64,000 nt of DNA from Bacillota bacterium (GTDB lineage: Bacteria > Bacillota > Bacilli > Paenibacillales > NBRC-103111). The position numbers were made by a program, and so were the translations under genes. Shown in pieces: positions 8,323 through 16,678 of this stretch. The notes beneath the pieces are model-generated. The model made no database searches and had not been told where the DNA came from. It saw only the letters and a program-made list of their open reading frames with translations. Numbering within the stretch: position 1 is the stretch's first letter; the number at the start of each line of letters is the position of its first letter. The stretch covers positions 1 through 64,000 of the forward strand of contig JAEWGW010000019.1 of NCBI GenBank assembly GCA_023388055.1. The letters run 5' to 3'.

Positions 8323-8349
8323 TTAGCACTCGTCTCGAATGAGTGCTAA
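8323..8349 (+). promoter_or_regulatory. CIRCE operator
   Basis: TTAGCACTC, 9 bases, GAGTGCTAA: a perfect 9-9-9 CIRCE inverted repeat. HrcA binds it to repress class I heat-shock genes. It lies in the hrcA leader about 64 bases before the start codon, so hrcA-grpE-dnaK is autoregulated. Confidence 0.97.
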
Positions 8350-8412
8350 CGATTCGAAAAACAAGCTACCCCGTTCCCGCGGACGGGAGGTTATAGGGGA
8401 GGTCGGGCAAGG

Positions 8413-9438
8413 ATGTTATCGGAACGACAGAAGATGATTTTGAGCGCAATTGTAGATGATTATATCCGTTCGGCTGAGCCGGTGGGCTCCCGCAGTATTT
8501 CCAAACGGGGGGATGTGGCCTTCAGTCCAGCCACCATCCGCAACGAAATGTCCGATCTGGAGGAACTGGGCTACCTGGAGCAGCCTCATACCTCGGCAGG
8601 ACGGATTCCCTCGGAGAAGGGGTACCGCTATTATGTGGACCATCTTCTTGCCCAAGGGGCCGTCACCCGGCCGGACTTGAACCTGATGAAGACGTTTTTT
8701 GCCGAAAGGCTGCAGGAGATGGAGCAGGTCATCCAGCAGGTGGCTTCCATGCTGTCCGGGTTGACCAACTACACCTCCATTGTTCTGGGGCCGGAGGTTT
8801 TTAATACAACCCTGCGGATGATTCAAGTTGTGCCGCTGGATGAGGTCAGCGCCGTGGCCATTATCGTTACGAACACCGGCCAGGTGGAAAATAAGGTGTT
8901 CCGCATTCCCCCGGGTGTGCGGATGGATGAAATTGAAAAATTCGTCCGCATCCTGAACGAACGCCTGAAGGGAGTACCGCTGTTCCAGCTCCGCTCCAAA
9001 ATTTATACGGAGATCAGCGAGGAGCTGTCCAAGCATGTCAGCGGCTACGAGGATCTTCTGAAGGTGTTCGAGGAAGTGGTGGTCAGCGACAAGCAGGACC
9101 GGATTTTCCTGGCGGGTTCGACCAATCTGCTGGTGCAGCCGGAGTTTAAGGATGTGGAGCGGGTCAAGGGCTTCCTGGATCTGCTGGAGGAAACGCCCAC
9201 ACTGTTCAAGATTATCGGCTCGGCGCCTGAGGGGCTGCAGGTGCGGATCGGCAGCGAGAATACAATAGCCGCCATCAATAATTGCAGTCTGATCACGGCA
9301 ACCTACGCTGTGGACGGCAAGACCCTGGGCACCATCGGCATATTGGGGCCTACCCGGATGGAATACGGCAAGGTCATCGGTATCCTGAACCATTTTTCAC
9401 AGGACATGACCCAAATTATGCAGCGCTGGTACAAATAA
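8413..9438 (+). CDS. hrcA: Heat-inducible transcription repressor HrcA
   Basis: HrcA binds CIRCE and represses chaperone operons; its activity depends on GroE. The 341-residue product has the family length. The N-terminal winged helix is clear (MLSERQKMILSAIVDDYIRS, then PATIRNEMSDLEELGYLEQP and HTSAGRIPSEKGYRYYVD), followed by the GAF-like and dimerisation domains and the usual ending with TRMEYGKVIGILNHFS. It is the first gene of the heat-shock operon with grpE and dnaK and is preceded by a CIRCE element. Confidence 0.97.
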   Translation: MLSERQKMILSAIVDDYIRSAEPVGSRSISKRGDVAFSPATIRNEMSDLEELGYLEQPHTSAGRIPSEKGYRYYVDHLLAQGAVTRPDLNLMKTFFAERLQEMEQVIQQVASMLSGLTNYTSIVLGPEVFNTTLRMIQVVPLDEVSAVAIIVTNTGQVENKVFRIPPGVRMDEIEKFVRILNERLKGVPLFQLRSKIYTEISEELSKHVSGYEDLLKVFEEVVVSDKQDRIFLAGSTNLLVQPEFKDVERVKGFLDLLEETPTLFKIIGSAPEGLQVRIGSENTIAAINNCSLITATYAVDGKTLGTIGILGPTRMEYGKVIGILNHFSQDMTQIMQRWYK

Positions 9439-9464
9439 GCCATACAATATGCATTGCAGAGCCG

Positions 9465-9486
9465 AAAGCGGCCGTTGCGCCGCTTT
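9465..9486 (+). other. Hairpin between hrcA and grpE
   Basis: AAAGCGGC pairs with GCCGCTTT around a 6-base loop and is followed by TGGG rather than a T tract. It is probably an mRNA processing or stability hairpin rather than a full terminator. Confidence 0.4.
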
Positions 9487-9575
9487 TGGGTCTGGGTAAG
9501 AAGCCCGGTATGCGGTGAATCCTACATGTGGAGTATCCGGATGGAGGGTTATTCTATCAAGGAGGTGATATTCAG

Positions 9576-10139
9576 GTGAGTGAACAGACAGAAAAGCAGG
9601 ACTTGAATGAACAAACGGCGGAGGAAACCGCTACATATACAGAAGCCGAAGGCATTGGTGAAGAGGAAGCGGCTCCGGAAGGGGAGGCAGCCGCGGAGCT
9701 TGACGCATTGCGCAGACAGGCGGAGGAAGCCCAAGAGAGGTACCTGCGTACTCAGGCGGATTTCGATAACTTCAGACGCCGTTCCCGGGTTGAGAAGGAA
9801 GATTTCGCCAAGTACGCTTCCTCCAAGCTGGTGGAGCAGCTGCTGCCCGTGTTGGATAATTTCGAGCGGGCTGTTGCAGCCAGCAAGGATTCCCGGGATT
9901 TTGACTCCCTTCTGAAGGGAATTGATATGATCCAGCGCCAGCTTGGCCAGACGTTGGAGCAGGAAGGGCTCAAGGCGATGGAAGCCGTAGGCGAGGCTTT
10001 TAATCCCGAATTCCATCAAGCCGTTATGCAGGTGGAGTCCGATGAGCATGAAGAAGGCATTGTGGTTGAAGAGCTGCAGAAGGGTTATGTGTTTAAGGAC
10101 AAAGTGCTTCGCCCGGCAATGGTGAAGGTGTCCAAGTAA
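9576..10139 (+). CDS. grpE: Nucleotide exchange factor GrpE
   Basis: GrpE releases ADP from DnaK. The 187-residue product has an acidic, disordered N-terminus (residues 1-45), a long coiled coil (about 46-100 with RYLRTQADFDNFRRR), and the C-terminal beta domain ending VLRPAMVKVSK. GTG 9576 follows a near-perfect AAGGAGGTGAT, so it is preferred over the ATG at 9528 in the same frame. It is 31 bases ahead of dnaK in the CIRCE-controlled operon. Confidence 0.95.
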   Translation: MSEQTEKQDLNEQTAEETATYTEAEGIGEEEAAPEGEAAAELDALRRQAEEAQERYLRTQADFDNFRRRSRVEKEDFAKYASSKLVEQLLPVLDNFERAVAASKDSRDFDSLLKGIDMIQRQLGQTLEQEGLKAMEAVGEAFNPEFHQAVMQVESDEHEEGIVVEELQKGYVFKDKVLRPAMVKVSK

Positions 10140-10170
10140 GAATATATTCGATATGGGAGGAACCATAATC

Positions 10171-12012
10171 ATGGGTAAAGTAATCGGTATTGACCTGGGT
10201 ACCACCAATTCCTGCGTAGCTGTTATGGAAGGCGGAGAAGCGGTTGTTATCCCCAATCCGGAAGGAGCGCGCACCACTCCCTCCGTTGTAGGCTTTAAGA
10301 AGGACGGCGAGCGCATCGTCGGCGAAACTGCCAAGCGCCAAGCCATCACCAACCCGGAGCGCACCATCATCTCCATCAAACGCCATATGGGAACTAACCA
10401 TAAGGAAAAGATCGACGACAACAACTATACCCCGCAGGAAATTTCGGCTATGATTCTCCAAAAGCTGAAGGCCGACGCGGAAGCATATCTGGGCCAGCCC
10501 GTTACCCAAGCTGTTATCACAGTTCCAGCTTATTTCAATGACAGCCAGCGCCAAGCCACCAAGGATGCCGGCCAAATCGCAGGCCTGGAAGTGCTGCGGA
10601 TTGTCAACGAGCCGACGGCTGCCGCTTTGGCATACGGTCTGGAAAAAGACGGCGACGAAACCATCCTGGTTTATGACCTGGGCGGCGGTACCTTCGACGT
10701 ATCCATTCTGGAATTGGGCGACGGCACTTTCCAAGTGCTGGCCACAAGCGGCGACAACCGTCTGGGCGGCGACGACTTCGACCAGAAGATCATCGACTGG
10801 CTGGTTGCCGAATTCAAGAAGGAGCAAGGTGTGGACCTGTCCAAGGACAAGGCTGCCGTACAACGTCTGAAGGATGCCGCGGAAAAAGCCAAGAAGGAAC
10901 TCTCCGGCGTACTGACCACCACCATTTCCCTGCCGTTTATCACCATGGCTGACGGCGTACCGCAGCACTTGGAGCTGAACCTGACCCGCGCCAAGTTCGA
11001 AGAGCTCACTGCCGATCTGGTAGAGCGCACCATGGGCCCGACCCGTCAAGCGCTGAGCGACTCCGGCCTGTCCATCGGCGAGATCAATAAGGTTGTCCTG
11101 GTAGGCGGTTCTACCCGTATCCCTGCCGTTCAGGAAGCCATCAAGAAGCTCCTGGGCAAGGAACCCCACAAGGGCGTTAACCCGGACGAAGTGGTTGCCC
11201 TGGGCGCCGCTATCCAAGCTGGCGTATTGACCGGCGACGTGAAGGATGTTGTCCTGCTGGACGTAACTCCGCTGTCCCTGGGTATTGAAACCGCAGGCGG
11301 CGTCTTCACCAAGATGATTGACCGCAACACCACCATCCCGACCAGCAAGTCCCAGGTGTACTCCACCTACGCCGACATGCAAACCAGCGTGGAAATCCAC
11401 GTGCTGCAAGGTGAACGTGCGATGGCCAACGGCAACAAAACTCTGGGCCGGTTTATGCTGAATGATATTCCTCCGGCACCTCGCGGCGTACCGCAAATTG
11501 AAGTGACCTTCAACATCGATTCCAACGGTATTGTCAATGTGTCCGCAACCGATAAGGGCACCGGCAAGAGCCAAAAGATCACCATCACCTCCTCAAGCGG
11601 TTTGTCCGATGAAGAGATCGACCGGATGATGAAGGATGCCGAGGCGCATGCTGAGGAAGACCGCAAGCGCAAGGAGCTGGTGGAAGCCAAGAACAATGCG
11701 GACCAGCTGGTCTACACTGTGGAAAAAACCATCAAGGATCTGGGCGACAAGGTAGACGCCGGCGAAGTGGAAAAAGCGGACGCAGCCAAGGAAGCCGTTA
11801 AGAAAGCCCTGGAAGGCGACGACGTGGATGCGATCAAGAAAGCAACCGATGAGCTGTCCGAGGTTGTGCAGCAGCTGTCCGTGAAGATGTATGAGCAAAT
11901 GGCGGCCCAGCAGCAAGCGGAAGGCGCAGGCGAAGCAGGCGGCAATGCCGGCCCGAAGGCCGACAATGTGGTCGATGCTGACTACACGGTTGTGGATGAA
12001 GACAAGAAGTAA
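10171..12012 (+). CDS. dnaK: Chaperone DnaK (Hsp70)
   Basis: The 613-residue Hsp70 has the ATPase signatures GIDLGTTNSCVAVMEGG (residues 5-21), VYDLGGGTFDVSILE (about 167-181) and VLVGGSTRIPAV (about 309-320), the linker VLLDVTPLSLG, the substrate-binding domain, and a C-terminal lid ending DADYTVVDEDKK. It is slightly shorter than the E. coli protein, as in other Gram-positives. ATG 10171 behind GGGAGG gives the family start; 10153 is an upstream in-frame ATG. The codon choice is more uniform than in neighbours (many GGC, AAG, CTG), which fits high expression. Confidence 0.98.
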   Translation: MGKVIGIDLGTTNSCVAVMEGGEAVVIPNPEGARTTPSVVGFKKDGERIVGETAKRQAITNPERTIISIKRHMGTNHKEKIDDNNYTPQEISAMILQKLKADAEAYLGQPVTQAVITVPAYFNDSQRQATKDAGQIAGLEVLRIVNEPTAAALAYGLEKDGDETILVYDLGGGTFDVSILELGDGTFQVLATSGDNRLGGDDFDQKIIDWLVAEFKKEQGVDLSKDKAAVQRLKDAAEKAKKELSGVLTTTISLPFITMADGVPQHLELNLTRAKFEELTADLVERTMGPTRQALSDSGLSIGEINKVVLVGGSTRIPAVQEAIKKLLGKEPHKGVNPDEVVALGAAIQAGVLTGDVKDVVLLDVTPLSLGIETAGGVFTKMIDRNTTIPTSKSQVYSTYADMQTSVEIHVLQGERAMANGNKTLGRFMLNDIPPAPRGVPQIEVTFNIDSNGIVNVSATDKGTGKSQKITITSSSGLSDEEIDRMMKDAEAHAEEDRKRKELVEAKNNADQLVYTVEKTIKDLGDKVDAGEVEKADAAKEAVKKALEGDDVDAIKKATDELSEVVQQLSVKMYEQMAAQQQAEGAGEAGGNAGPKADNVVDADYTVVDEDKK

Positions 12013-12050
12013 GCTGCTGATATAAGAGCAGGCAACATAAAGTGCAGGCG

Positions 12051-12082
12051 GGCCAAAGCCGGTTTTTACCGGCTTTGGCTTT
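12051..12082 (+). terminator. Hairpin after dnaK
   Basis: CCAAAGCCGG (12053-12062) pairs perfectly with CCGGCTTTGG (12069-12078); the following CTTTG is a weak T tail. It probably ends or stabilises the hrcA-grpE-dnaK message. Confidence 0.55.
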
Positions 12083-12303
12083 GCGCTGGATGTGGATGGG
12101 GACTCGCCGGAGGGCGGATCCGGTGGCTGGTGCCGGAGGGAAGCCCGTGGCAGTGTTGGTGGAGGCGGAGTTGCAGATTAGCGTTAGCGAAGCTGTCGGC
12201 AATGCTTCTACGGCGGTGGAGGCGGGTGCATGTTTGGGAGGACAACGGCGAAGCTGCTGCTGCCTCCTGCGTCCCTGCTGCACGCCAACTGCTTGCCGTG
12301 GAA

Positions 12304-12490
12304 TCTAACGGCGGTAGAAGCCGCTATTTGCCTCCAGGAGACGCCGGATTGATTCTAACGGCGGTGAGAGACGCTATTTGCCGTACGGCAGGCAGAATTC
12401 GGCTGGATTGGCCGGAATAACGGCGCTGGCTTCCGTTAGATTTTGCGAATGCGGATTTTCGGCCAAATAACGGCTCTCACTTCCGTTAGA
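12304..12490. repeat. Family-B four-unit element B1 (dnaK-dnaJ gap)
   Basis: Forward units TCTAACGG lie at 12304 and 12354, each followed about 15 bases later by CGCTATTTG. Reverse units TTCCGTTAGA lie at 12431 and 12481. Measured from AACGG to the complementary CCGTT the spacing is 50, 81 and 50, total 181, as in B2-B5. It fills much of the 651-base dnaK-dnaJ gap. Apart from it and the dnaK hairpin I see no gene in that gap; open frames there are not gene-like. Confidence 0.85.
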
Positions 12491-12663
12491 ATGCGGGAGC
12501 GGATTTTTTTAACAGCTACACCCTCTGTCAGACAGCGGCCAGACATGATATAGTAATTTAGAAATTGTAGATAGCCCTCATATTGGCTGTGCCAATTTCG
12601 AGGCTCCATAACATATCCGGCCTACGGCAGGGACCATGTTATTTCGATAAAGGCGGTGGAACA

Positions 12664-13791
12664 GTGAGCAAGCGGGATTATTACGAGGTGCTTGGCGTGG
12701 AAAAAGGCGCCAATGCGGAGGATATCAAGAAGGCTTTCCGCAAGGCGGCACGCCAGTATCATCCGGACGTAAACAAAGCCGCCGACGCGGAAGAAAAGTT
12801 CAAGGAAGCAAAAGAAGCGTACGATGTGCTGAGTGACGACCAGAAGCGAGCTACCTATGACCGGTACGGCCATGTGGACCCGAATCAGGGGATGGGCGGC
12901 GGAGGCGGCTTCAACGGCCAGGATTTCGGCGGATTCGGCGATATTTTCGATATGTTTTTCGGCGGGGGAGGCGGCCAGCGCCGCAATCCCAATGCGCCCC
13001 AACGGGGCAATGACCTGCAATATTCTATGACCATTGAGTTTAAGGAAGCGGTATTCGGCAAAGAAATGGATATTACCATTCCCCGGACGGAAACCTGCGA
13101 AACCTGCCACGGCAACGGGGCCAAACCCGGCACCAAAGCAGAAACCTGTAATGTCTGCAAAGGCAGCGGCCAGCAGGAGGTGGTGCAGAACACCGCCTTC
13201 GGCCGGATCGTCAACCGCAGAGTCTGCTCCGCGTGCAACGGCCAAGGCACGCTGATCAAGGATAAGTGCAATGATTGCCACGGCACCGGCAAGGTGAAGA
13301 AACAGCGGAAAATTCATGTGAAGATTCCCGCAGGTGTAGATGACGGAGCCCAGCTGCGGGTATCCGGCGAAGGGGAAGCCGGCACCAAGGGCGGACCCTC
13401 CGGCGATCTGTACATCGTGATCCGTGTGAAATCCCATGATTTCTTCGAGCGCGAAGGCGATGATATTTACTGCGAGGTGCCTCTTACCTTTGCCCAGGCG
13501 GCACTCGGCGATGAAATCGAAATCCCGACCCTGACCGAAAAGGTGAAGCTGAAGATTCCCTCCGGCACTCAAACCGGCACCTTCTTCCGACTCAAGGGAA
13601 AAGGAGTGCCGCGGCTCCGAGGCTACGGTCAAGGCGACCAGCACGTGAAGGTGGTTGTGGTGACCCCCTCCAACCTCACCGACGAGCAGAGAGAACTGCT
13701 CCGCCAGTTCTCCGGGCTTAACGGGGAGTACATGCATGAGAAGCAGCAGTCCCTGTTCGAGCGGATGAAAAAAGCGTTTTTAGGCGAGTAG
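12664..13791 (+). CDS. dnaJ: Chaperone DnaJ (Hsp40)
   Basis: DnaJ stimulates the DnaK ATPase and presents substrates. The 375-residue type I protein has the J domain with HPD (about residues 33-35), a Gly/Phe-rich linker (about 75-105), four zinc motifs CETCHGNG, CNVCKGSG, CSACNGQG and CNDCHGTG (about 145-220), and the C-terminal substrate domain. The GTG at 12664 starts SKRDYYEVLGV, the standard J-domain N-terminus; the upstream open frame to 12583 is not family sequence. The ribosome site AGGCGGTGG is weak. Unlike in Bacillus, where dnaJ directly follows dnaK, here they are 651 bases apart with a hairpin and element B1 between. Confidence 0.97.
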   Translation: MSKRDYYEVLGVEKGANAEDIKKAFRKAARQYHPDVNKAADAEEKFKEAKEAYDVLSDDQKRATYDRYGHVDPNQGMGGGGGFNGQDFGGFGDIFDMFFGGGGGQRRNPNAPQRGNDLQYSMTIEFKEAVFGKEMDITIPRTETCETCHGNGAKPGTKAETCNVCKGSGQQEVVQNTAFGRIVNRRVCSACNGQGTLIKDKCNDCHGTGKVKKQRKIHVKIPAGVDDGAQLRVSGEGEAGTKGGPSGDLYIVIRVKSHDFFEREGDDIYCEVPLTFAQAALGDEIEIPTLTEKVKLKIPSGTQTGTFFRLKGKGVPRLRGYGQGDQHVKVVVVTPSNLTDEQRELLRQFSGLNGEYMHEKQQSLFERMKKAFLGE

Positions 13792-13808
13792 CAGCAGCCG
13801 TATACAGC

Positions 13809-13848
13809 AAAAAGCCGGTTTCCCACAGCGGGAAGCCGGCTTTTTTTG
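13809..13848. terminator. Bidirectional terminator between dnaJ and uppP
   Basis: AAAAGCCGGTTTCCC pairs with GGGAAGCCGGCTTTT with one mismatch, then T7. On the minus strand the A run becomes a T tract, so it can also end the convergent uppP transcript. Confidence 0.85.
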
Positions 13849-13920
13849 CCGTATAAGAGGCGGCGCTCATTGCGGTTGAGGACGCCGCCAAGGAGGCCAA
13901 GTAAAACAGGGTATGTAACG

Positions 13921-14754
13921 TTACCGGAGCCAAAAGATAACAAGCACCAGCAAACCCAGCACAATCCGGTACCAGCCGAACACCTTGAAATCATGCTTGC
14001 GGATGTAATTCATGAGGAAACGAATGATGAAAAGCGATACCACAAAGGCCACGGCCATACCGACGATCAGCCAGACCAGCTCCTCGGACGAGAAATGAAA
14101 GCCGAATTTCATCAGCTTCAGCAGACTTGCCCCCAACATGGTGGGCACAGCCAGGAAAAAGGTAAACTCTGCCGCAATGGTCCGAGATACACCCAGCACC
14201 AGCGCCCCCACAATGGTTGCTCCCGAACGGGAGGTGCCGGGGAAGATGGCGGCGATCAGCTGGAAAATCCCGATCAGGAACACGATCCGGTAGGTCAGCC
14301 CGCCGATATCGGTGACGGAGGCAATACGGCCCTTGTTGTTATTTTCGATGATGATAAACAGAATCCCCACCAGAACCAGCATAATGGCAACGGTGACATA
14401 GTTGTAAAAAATGGGGTTCAGCTTGTCATCCAGCGTCACCGCATAAATTCCGGCCGGAATGCAGCCGACGACAATTTTGGGCCACATGGAGAGAACATCC
14501 TTCTTCACTGACAGCCCGCCCTTAAACGTAAACGGAACCAGCTTGCTCCAATAAATGACCACAACCGCAAGTATGGAGCCGAACTGGATCACCACCAGGA
14601 ACATCTCCATAAACGCCGCGCTGGCATGCAGGGACAAAAATTCGTCCACCAGAATCATGTGCCCGGTGCTGCTGATGGGCAGCCATTCGGTTATTCCTTG
14701 AACAATACCGAGAAAAATCACTTTCAAAAGCTCCAACCAATCCAAACTTGTCAT
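13921..14754 (-). CDS. uppP: Undecaprenyl-diphosphatase UppP (BacA type)
   Basis: This integral membrane enzyme dephosphorylates undecaprenyl pyrophosphate to recycle the lipid carrier of cell-wall synthesis and gives bacitracin resistance when abundant. The 277-residue product has the two family motifs: GIVQGITEWLPISSTGHM (about residues 17-34, with the catalytic Glu and Ser region) and FPGTSRSGATI (about 168-178), plus about eight hydrophobic segments. ATG 14754 on the minus strand follows AAGGAAG. It is the only convergent gene in the heat-shock region, facing dnaJ across a shared terminator. Confidence 0.95.
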   Translation of the reverse strand: MTSLDWLELLKVIFLGIVQGITEWLPISSTGHMILVDEFLSLHASAAFMEMFLVVIQFGSILAVVVIYWSKLVPFTFKGGLSVKKDVLSMWPKIVVGCIPAGIYAVTLDDKLNPIFYNYVTVAIMLVLVGILFIIIENNNKGRIASVTDIGGLTYRIVFLIGIFQLIAAIFPGTSRSGATIVGALVLGVSRTIAAEFTFFLAVPTMLGASLLKLMKFGFHFSSEELVWLIVGMAVAFVVSLFIIRFLMNYIRKHDFKVFGWYRIVLGLLVLVIFWLR

Positions 14755-15001
14755 TGTAGCATCTTCCTTTTGATAGAGTAAAATTGCGGGAAACGGCACC
14801 GCGGCGCGTGCAACCCCCATTATATACGCTTAGGGCAAGGATAGTAAATCAAACGCTGCATAATAACCGCTGCTGCGGCTTAACCTATTGGTGCTGCCGT
14901 CACCCTTGCGTTTATATGACGGATGCCGGTTCAGCTTTGTAGCAGGTACCCCAAAAAAATCCTCTTTCCAGCGAAGTGTTTTCAACAAGGAGGCCTATCA
15001 A

Positions 15002-15157
15002 ATGGAAAAAAAGAATTACCCCTTGCCCAAAACCGCTCGGCGGCTCCCTATTGTGAAAGCCCAGGATGTGGAGTTTTCCATGGACCAGGCGGACGAGGAA
15101 GACCTGGAGGCAATGGAGCGCGCGGAGGCCGCGGAGAAGCGGCAGAATGACATCTGA
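15002..15157 (+). CDS. YfhD-like small protein
   Basis: The 51-residue peptide starts at ATG 15002 behind a strong AAGGAGG. The core KNYPLPKTARRLP, then DVEFSMDQADEEDLEAMERA and AAEKRQ, follows the pattern of the YfhD family (basic start, LPQTP-like segment, DVEFSxELAD, repeated acidic/Ala). YfhD is a small protein of spore formers of unknown function. The stop codon overlaps the next start (TGATG), so the two genes are translationally coupled. The 247 bases upstream to uppP hold no other gene that I can see. Confidence 0.7.
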   Translation: MEKKNYPLPKTARRLPIVKAQDVEFSMDQADEEDLEAMERAEAAEKRQNDI

Positions 15158-15525
15158 TGGAAAAGAATGTACTGGCTTATTTCAAAACGCGGGATGAGGC
15201 GCAGGAGGTGCTGAACAAGCTGAAGGCGCTGCGGGTGGAGGATGCCCGGATTGATCATGTGGCCAAGTATCCCCAGGAGAGCCGGGAGATCCAGATTAAT
15301 CCGGCTACCGGCAACGTCTCCAGTGTGGGTGAGTTGACTCAGGAGGCGGATGTGGACTCCCGGGATGCCGGCATACTGATGGCTGCCGACCCTGCTGCCA
15401 GCGGGTTAAGCGACGGAGGGGGCAACGGCGTCACGGGCAGGGATATTCTTTTAACCGCCATCGTGAACGAGTCCATCCATCATCAGGTGCTTCATCTGGT
15501 GGAGCAGGCAGGCGGCAAGGTGTAA
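15157..15525 (+). CDS. General-stress-protein-like (YflT/GSP17M-type), tentative
   Basis: The 122-residue soluble protein begins MEKNVLAYFKTRDEAQEVLN, which looks like the start of the heat-induced stress protein YflT/GSP17M domain (a beta strand followed by a helix with Thr-Arg-Asp/Glu-Glu). The middle is Gly/Ala/Ser-rich and the C-terminus returns to a helix (SIHHQVLHLVEQAGGKV). It overlaps the YfhD-like gene by one base and is followed by a strong terminator, so the two form an operon. The family call rests on a weak resemblance; no enzyme motif is visible. Confidence 0.6.
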   Translation: MEKNVLAYFKTRDEAQEVLNKLKALRVEDARIDHVAKYPQESREIQINPATGNVSSVGELTQEADVDSRDAGILMAADPAASGLSDGGGNGVTGRDILLTAIVNESIHHQVLHLVEQAGGKV

Positions 15526-15563
15526 AAAAAGCAGGAGCTCCCATAAAAGGGCTCCTGCTTTTT
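15526..15563. terminator. Bidirectional terminator
   Basis: AAAAGCAGGAGC pairs with GCTCCTGCTTTT and is followed by T5; the minus strand also ends in a T run. It serves the converging genes at 15157-15525 and 15595-16536. Confidence 0.9.
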
Positions 15564-15594
15564 AACTTTGATCTGGTTTAGGCATTAATTTAGT

Positions 15595-16536
15595 TTAGGC
15601 GTTTTCTACCAGAGAATCGCTTTGGTCTTTCAGCCTGCGCCAGAGGATTTCGGTTTCCGAAGCCTGCTGCTCCAGCGCGTGAGTGATCCCGGTCACCTGG
15701 CGGATATAGCTGTGCAGCTTCGTATCTGCCTGCTCAATCCGCTCCTGGACGAGAAAGTCAGTAATCCAGCCGTCCATAAAATAATCGCCTAGGCGCAGCG
15801 TGTCGCTGATGTCTGTATTGAAGGTGGTCAACTGCATCTTGACATCATCCAGCTCATCACGCAGCCGCAGCAGCTTCTTGCCGGCTTCCTTGGCATAGGT
15901 TTGAGCGGCTTGAAGCCGGCTGTGCTTCATATGGGTAGCAATAAAGCCACCGCCAAGAATATCGAAGGTGCTCCAGTTTTCCGCGGAGTTCAGACTGGAG
16001 TCGGCAATCTCCAGCGCAGCCAGGGCATCCCGTCCCGCCGCTGCCGCTTCCTTAAGCTCCTTCAGCTTGGTCCGGGCATCAGACATCTCTTCAGAAAGGC
16101 GGACCAGCTCACCGGCAAGCTCAGGCTTGAACCGGTGGATCAGCTGTTCCTTTTCCTGCATCAGCTGTGCCAGCACCACTTCCGCAGAGCCGGTGGCCAG
16201 CAGTTTTTCCTTAAGCTCGGCCTGCTCCAGCCGCGCTTCCTCCAGCAATGCCGCGGCCTGATCATATTTGAGCCGGGCCTCCAGCACCTCCTTTTCCTCC
16301 TGGCTCAGCTTCTCATCCTTCTGGCCGGTCAGGGTGTACCATAGATTGGATACACTCATGGACAACAGGCGTTCCACATCCTCTTCCTCCTGCGCTACCA
16401 TTGCCCGCCACACAAAGGTCTGCTTCTCCAAATCCCGGCAGCGTTTATTCACAGCTGAAAGCTGCTGCTCCCACCTTTCTTTGTTGCGGATGCTTTCCTT
16501 GCACTCTGCAAGTCTCCGGTTCCATTCCTCAAACAT
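15595..16536 (-). CDS. Coiled-coil protein of unknown function
   Basis: The 313-residue protein is mainly helical with long heptad-rich stretches: about residues 1-55, 75-190 (LEARLKYDQAAALLEEARLE and following) and 220-300. A short Gly-rich loop FDILGGGFIATHMKHSR (about 192-208) is the only non-helical landmark and may be the conserved core. No signal peptide, membrane segment or catalytic motif is seen. It is transcribed alone, divergent from prmA. I do not recognise the family. Confidence 0.75.
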   Translation of the reverse strand: MFEEWNRRLAECKESIRNKERWEQQLSAVNKRCRDLEKQTFVWRAMVAQEEEDVERLLSMSVSNLWYTLTGQKDEKLSQEEKEVLEARLKYDQAAALLEEARLEQAELKEKLLATGSAEVVLAQLMQEKEQLIHRFKPELAGELVRLSEEMSDARTKLKELKEAAAAGRDALAALEIADSSLNSAENWSTFDILGGGFIATHMKHSRLQAAQTYAKEAGKKLLRLRDELDDVKMQLTTFNTDISDTLRLGDYFMDGWITDFLVQERIEQADTKLHSYIRQVTGITHALEQQASETEILWRRLKDQSDSLVENA

Positions 16537-16678
16537 TGGCCATCCTCCGTTTCACGTAAGGTTTTCTATACATCAATACGCGAATTTTGCCTATACCGTT
16601 TCCGATGTAGTAGAATAGAGGGACGTGCGGCCAAATTGCCGCTTTACCTATGAGAATCGACCGGGAGGATTTACGGAT

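Noticed and set aside
12042..12420. Frames of 88 and 96 codons between dnaK and dnaJ
   Set aside because: They are Cys/Arg/Ala-rich with no ribosome site, and run into element B1. They are not gene-like.
12304..12490. CRISPR array, because of 50-bp periodicity
   Set aside because: Only two units face each way, the second pair is inverted, and no cas gene is near. True arrays have same-direction repeats.
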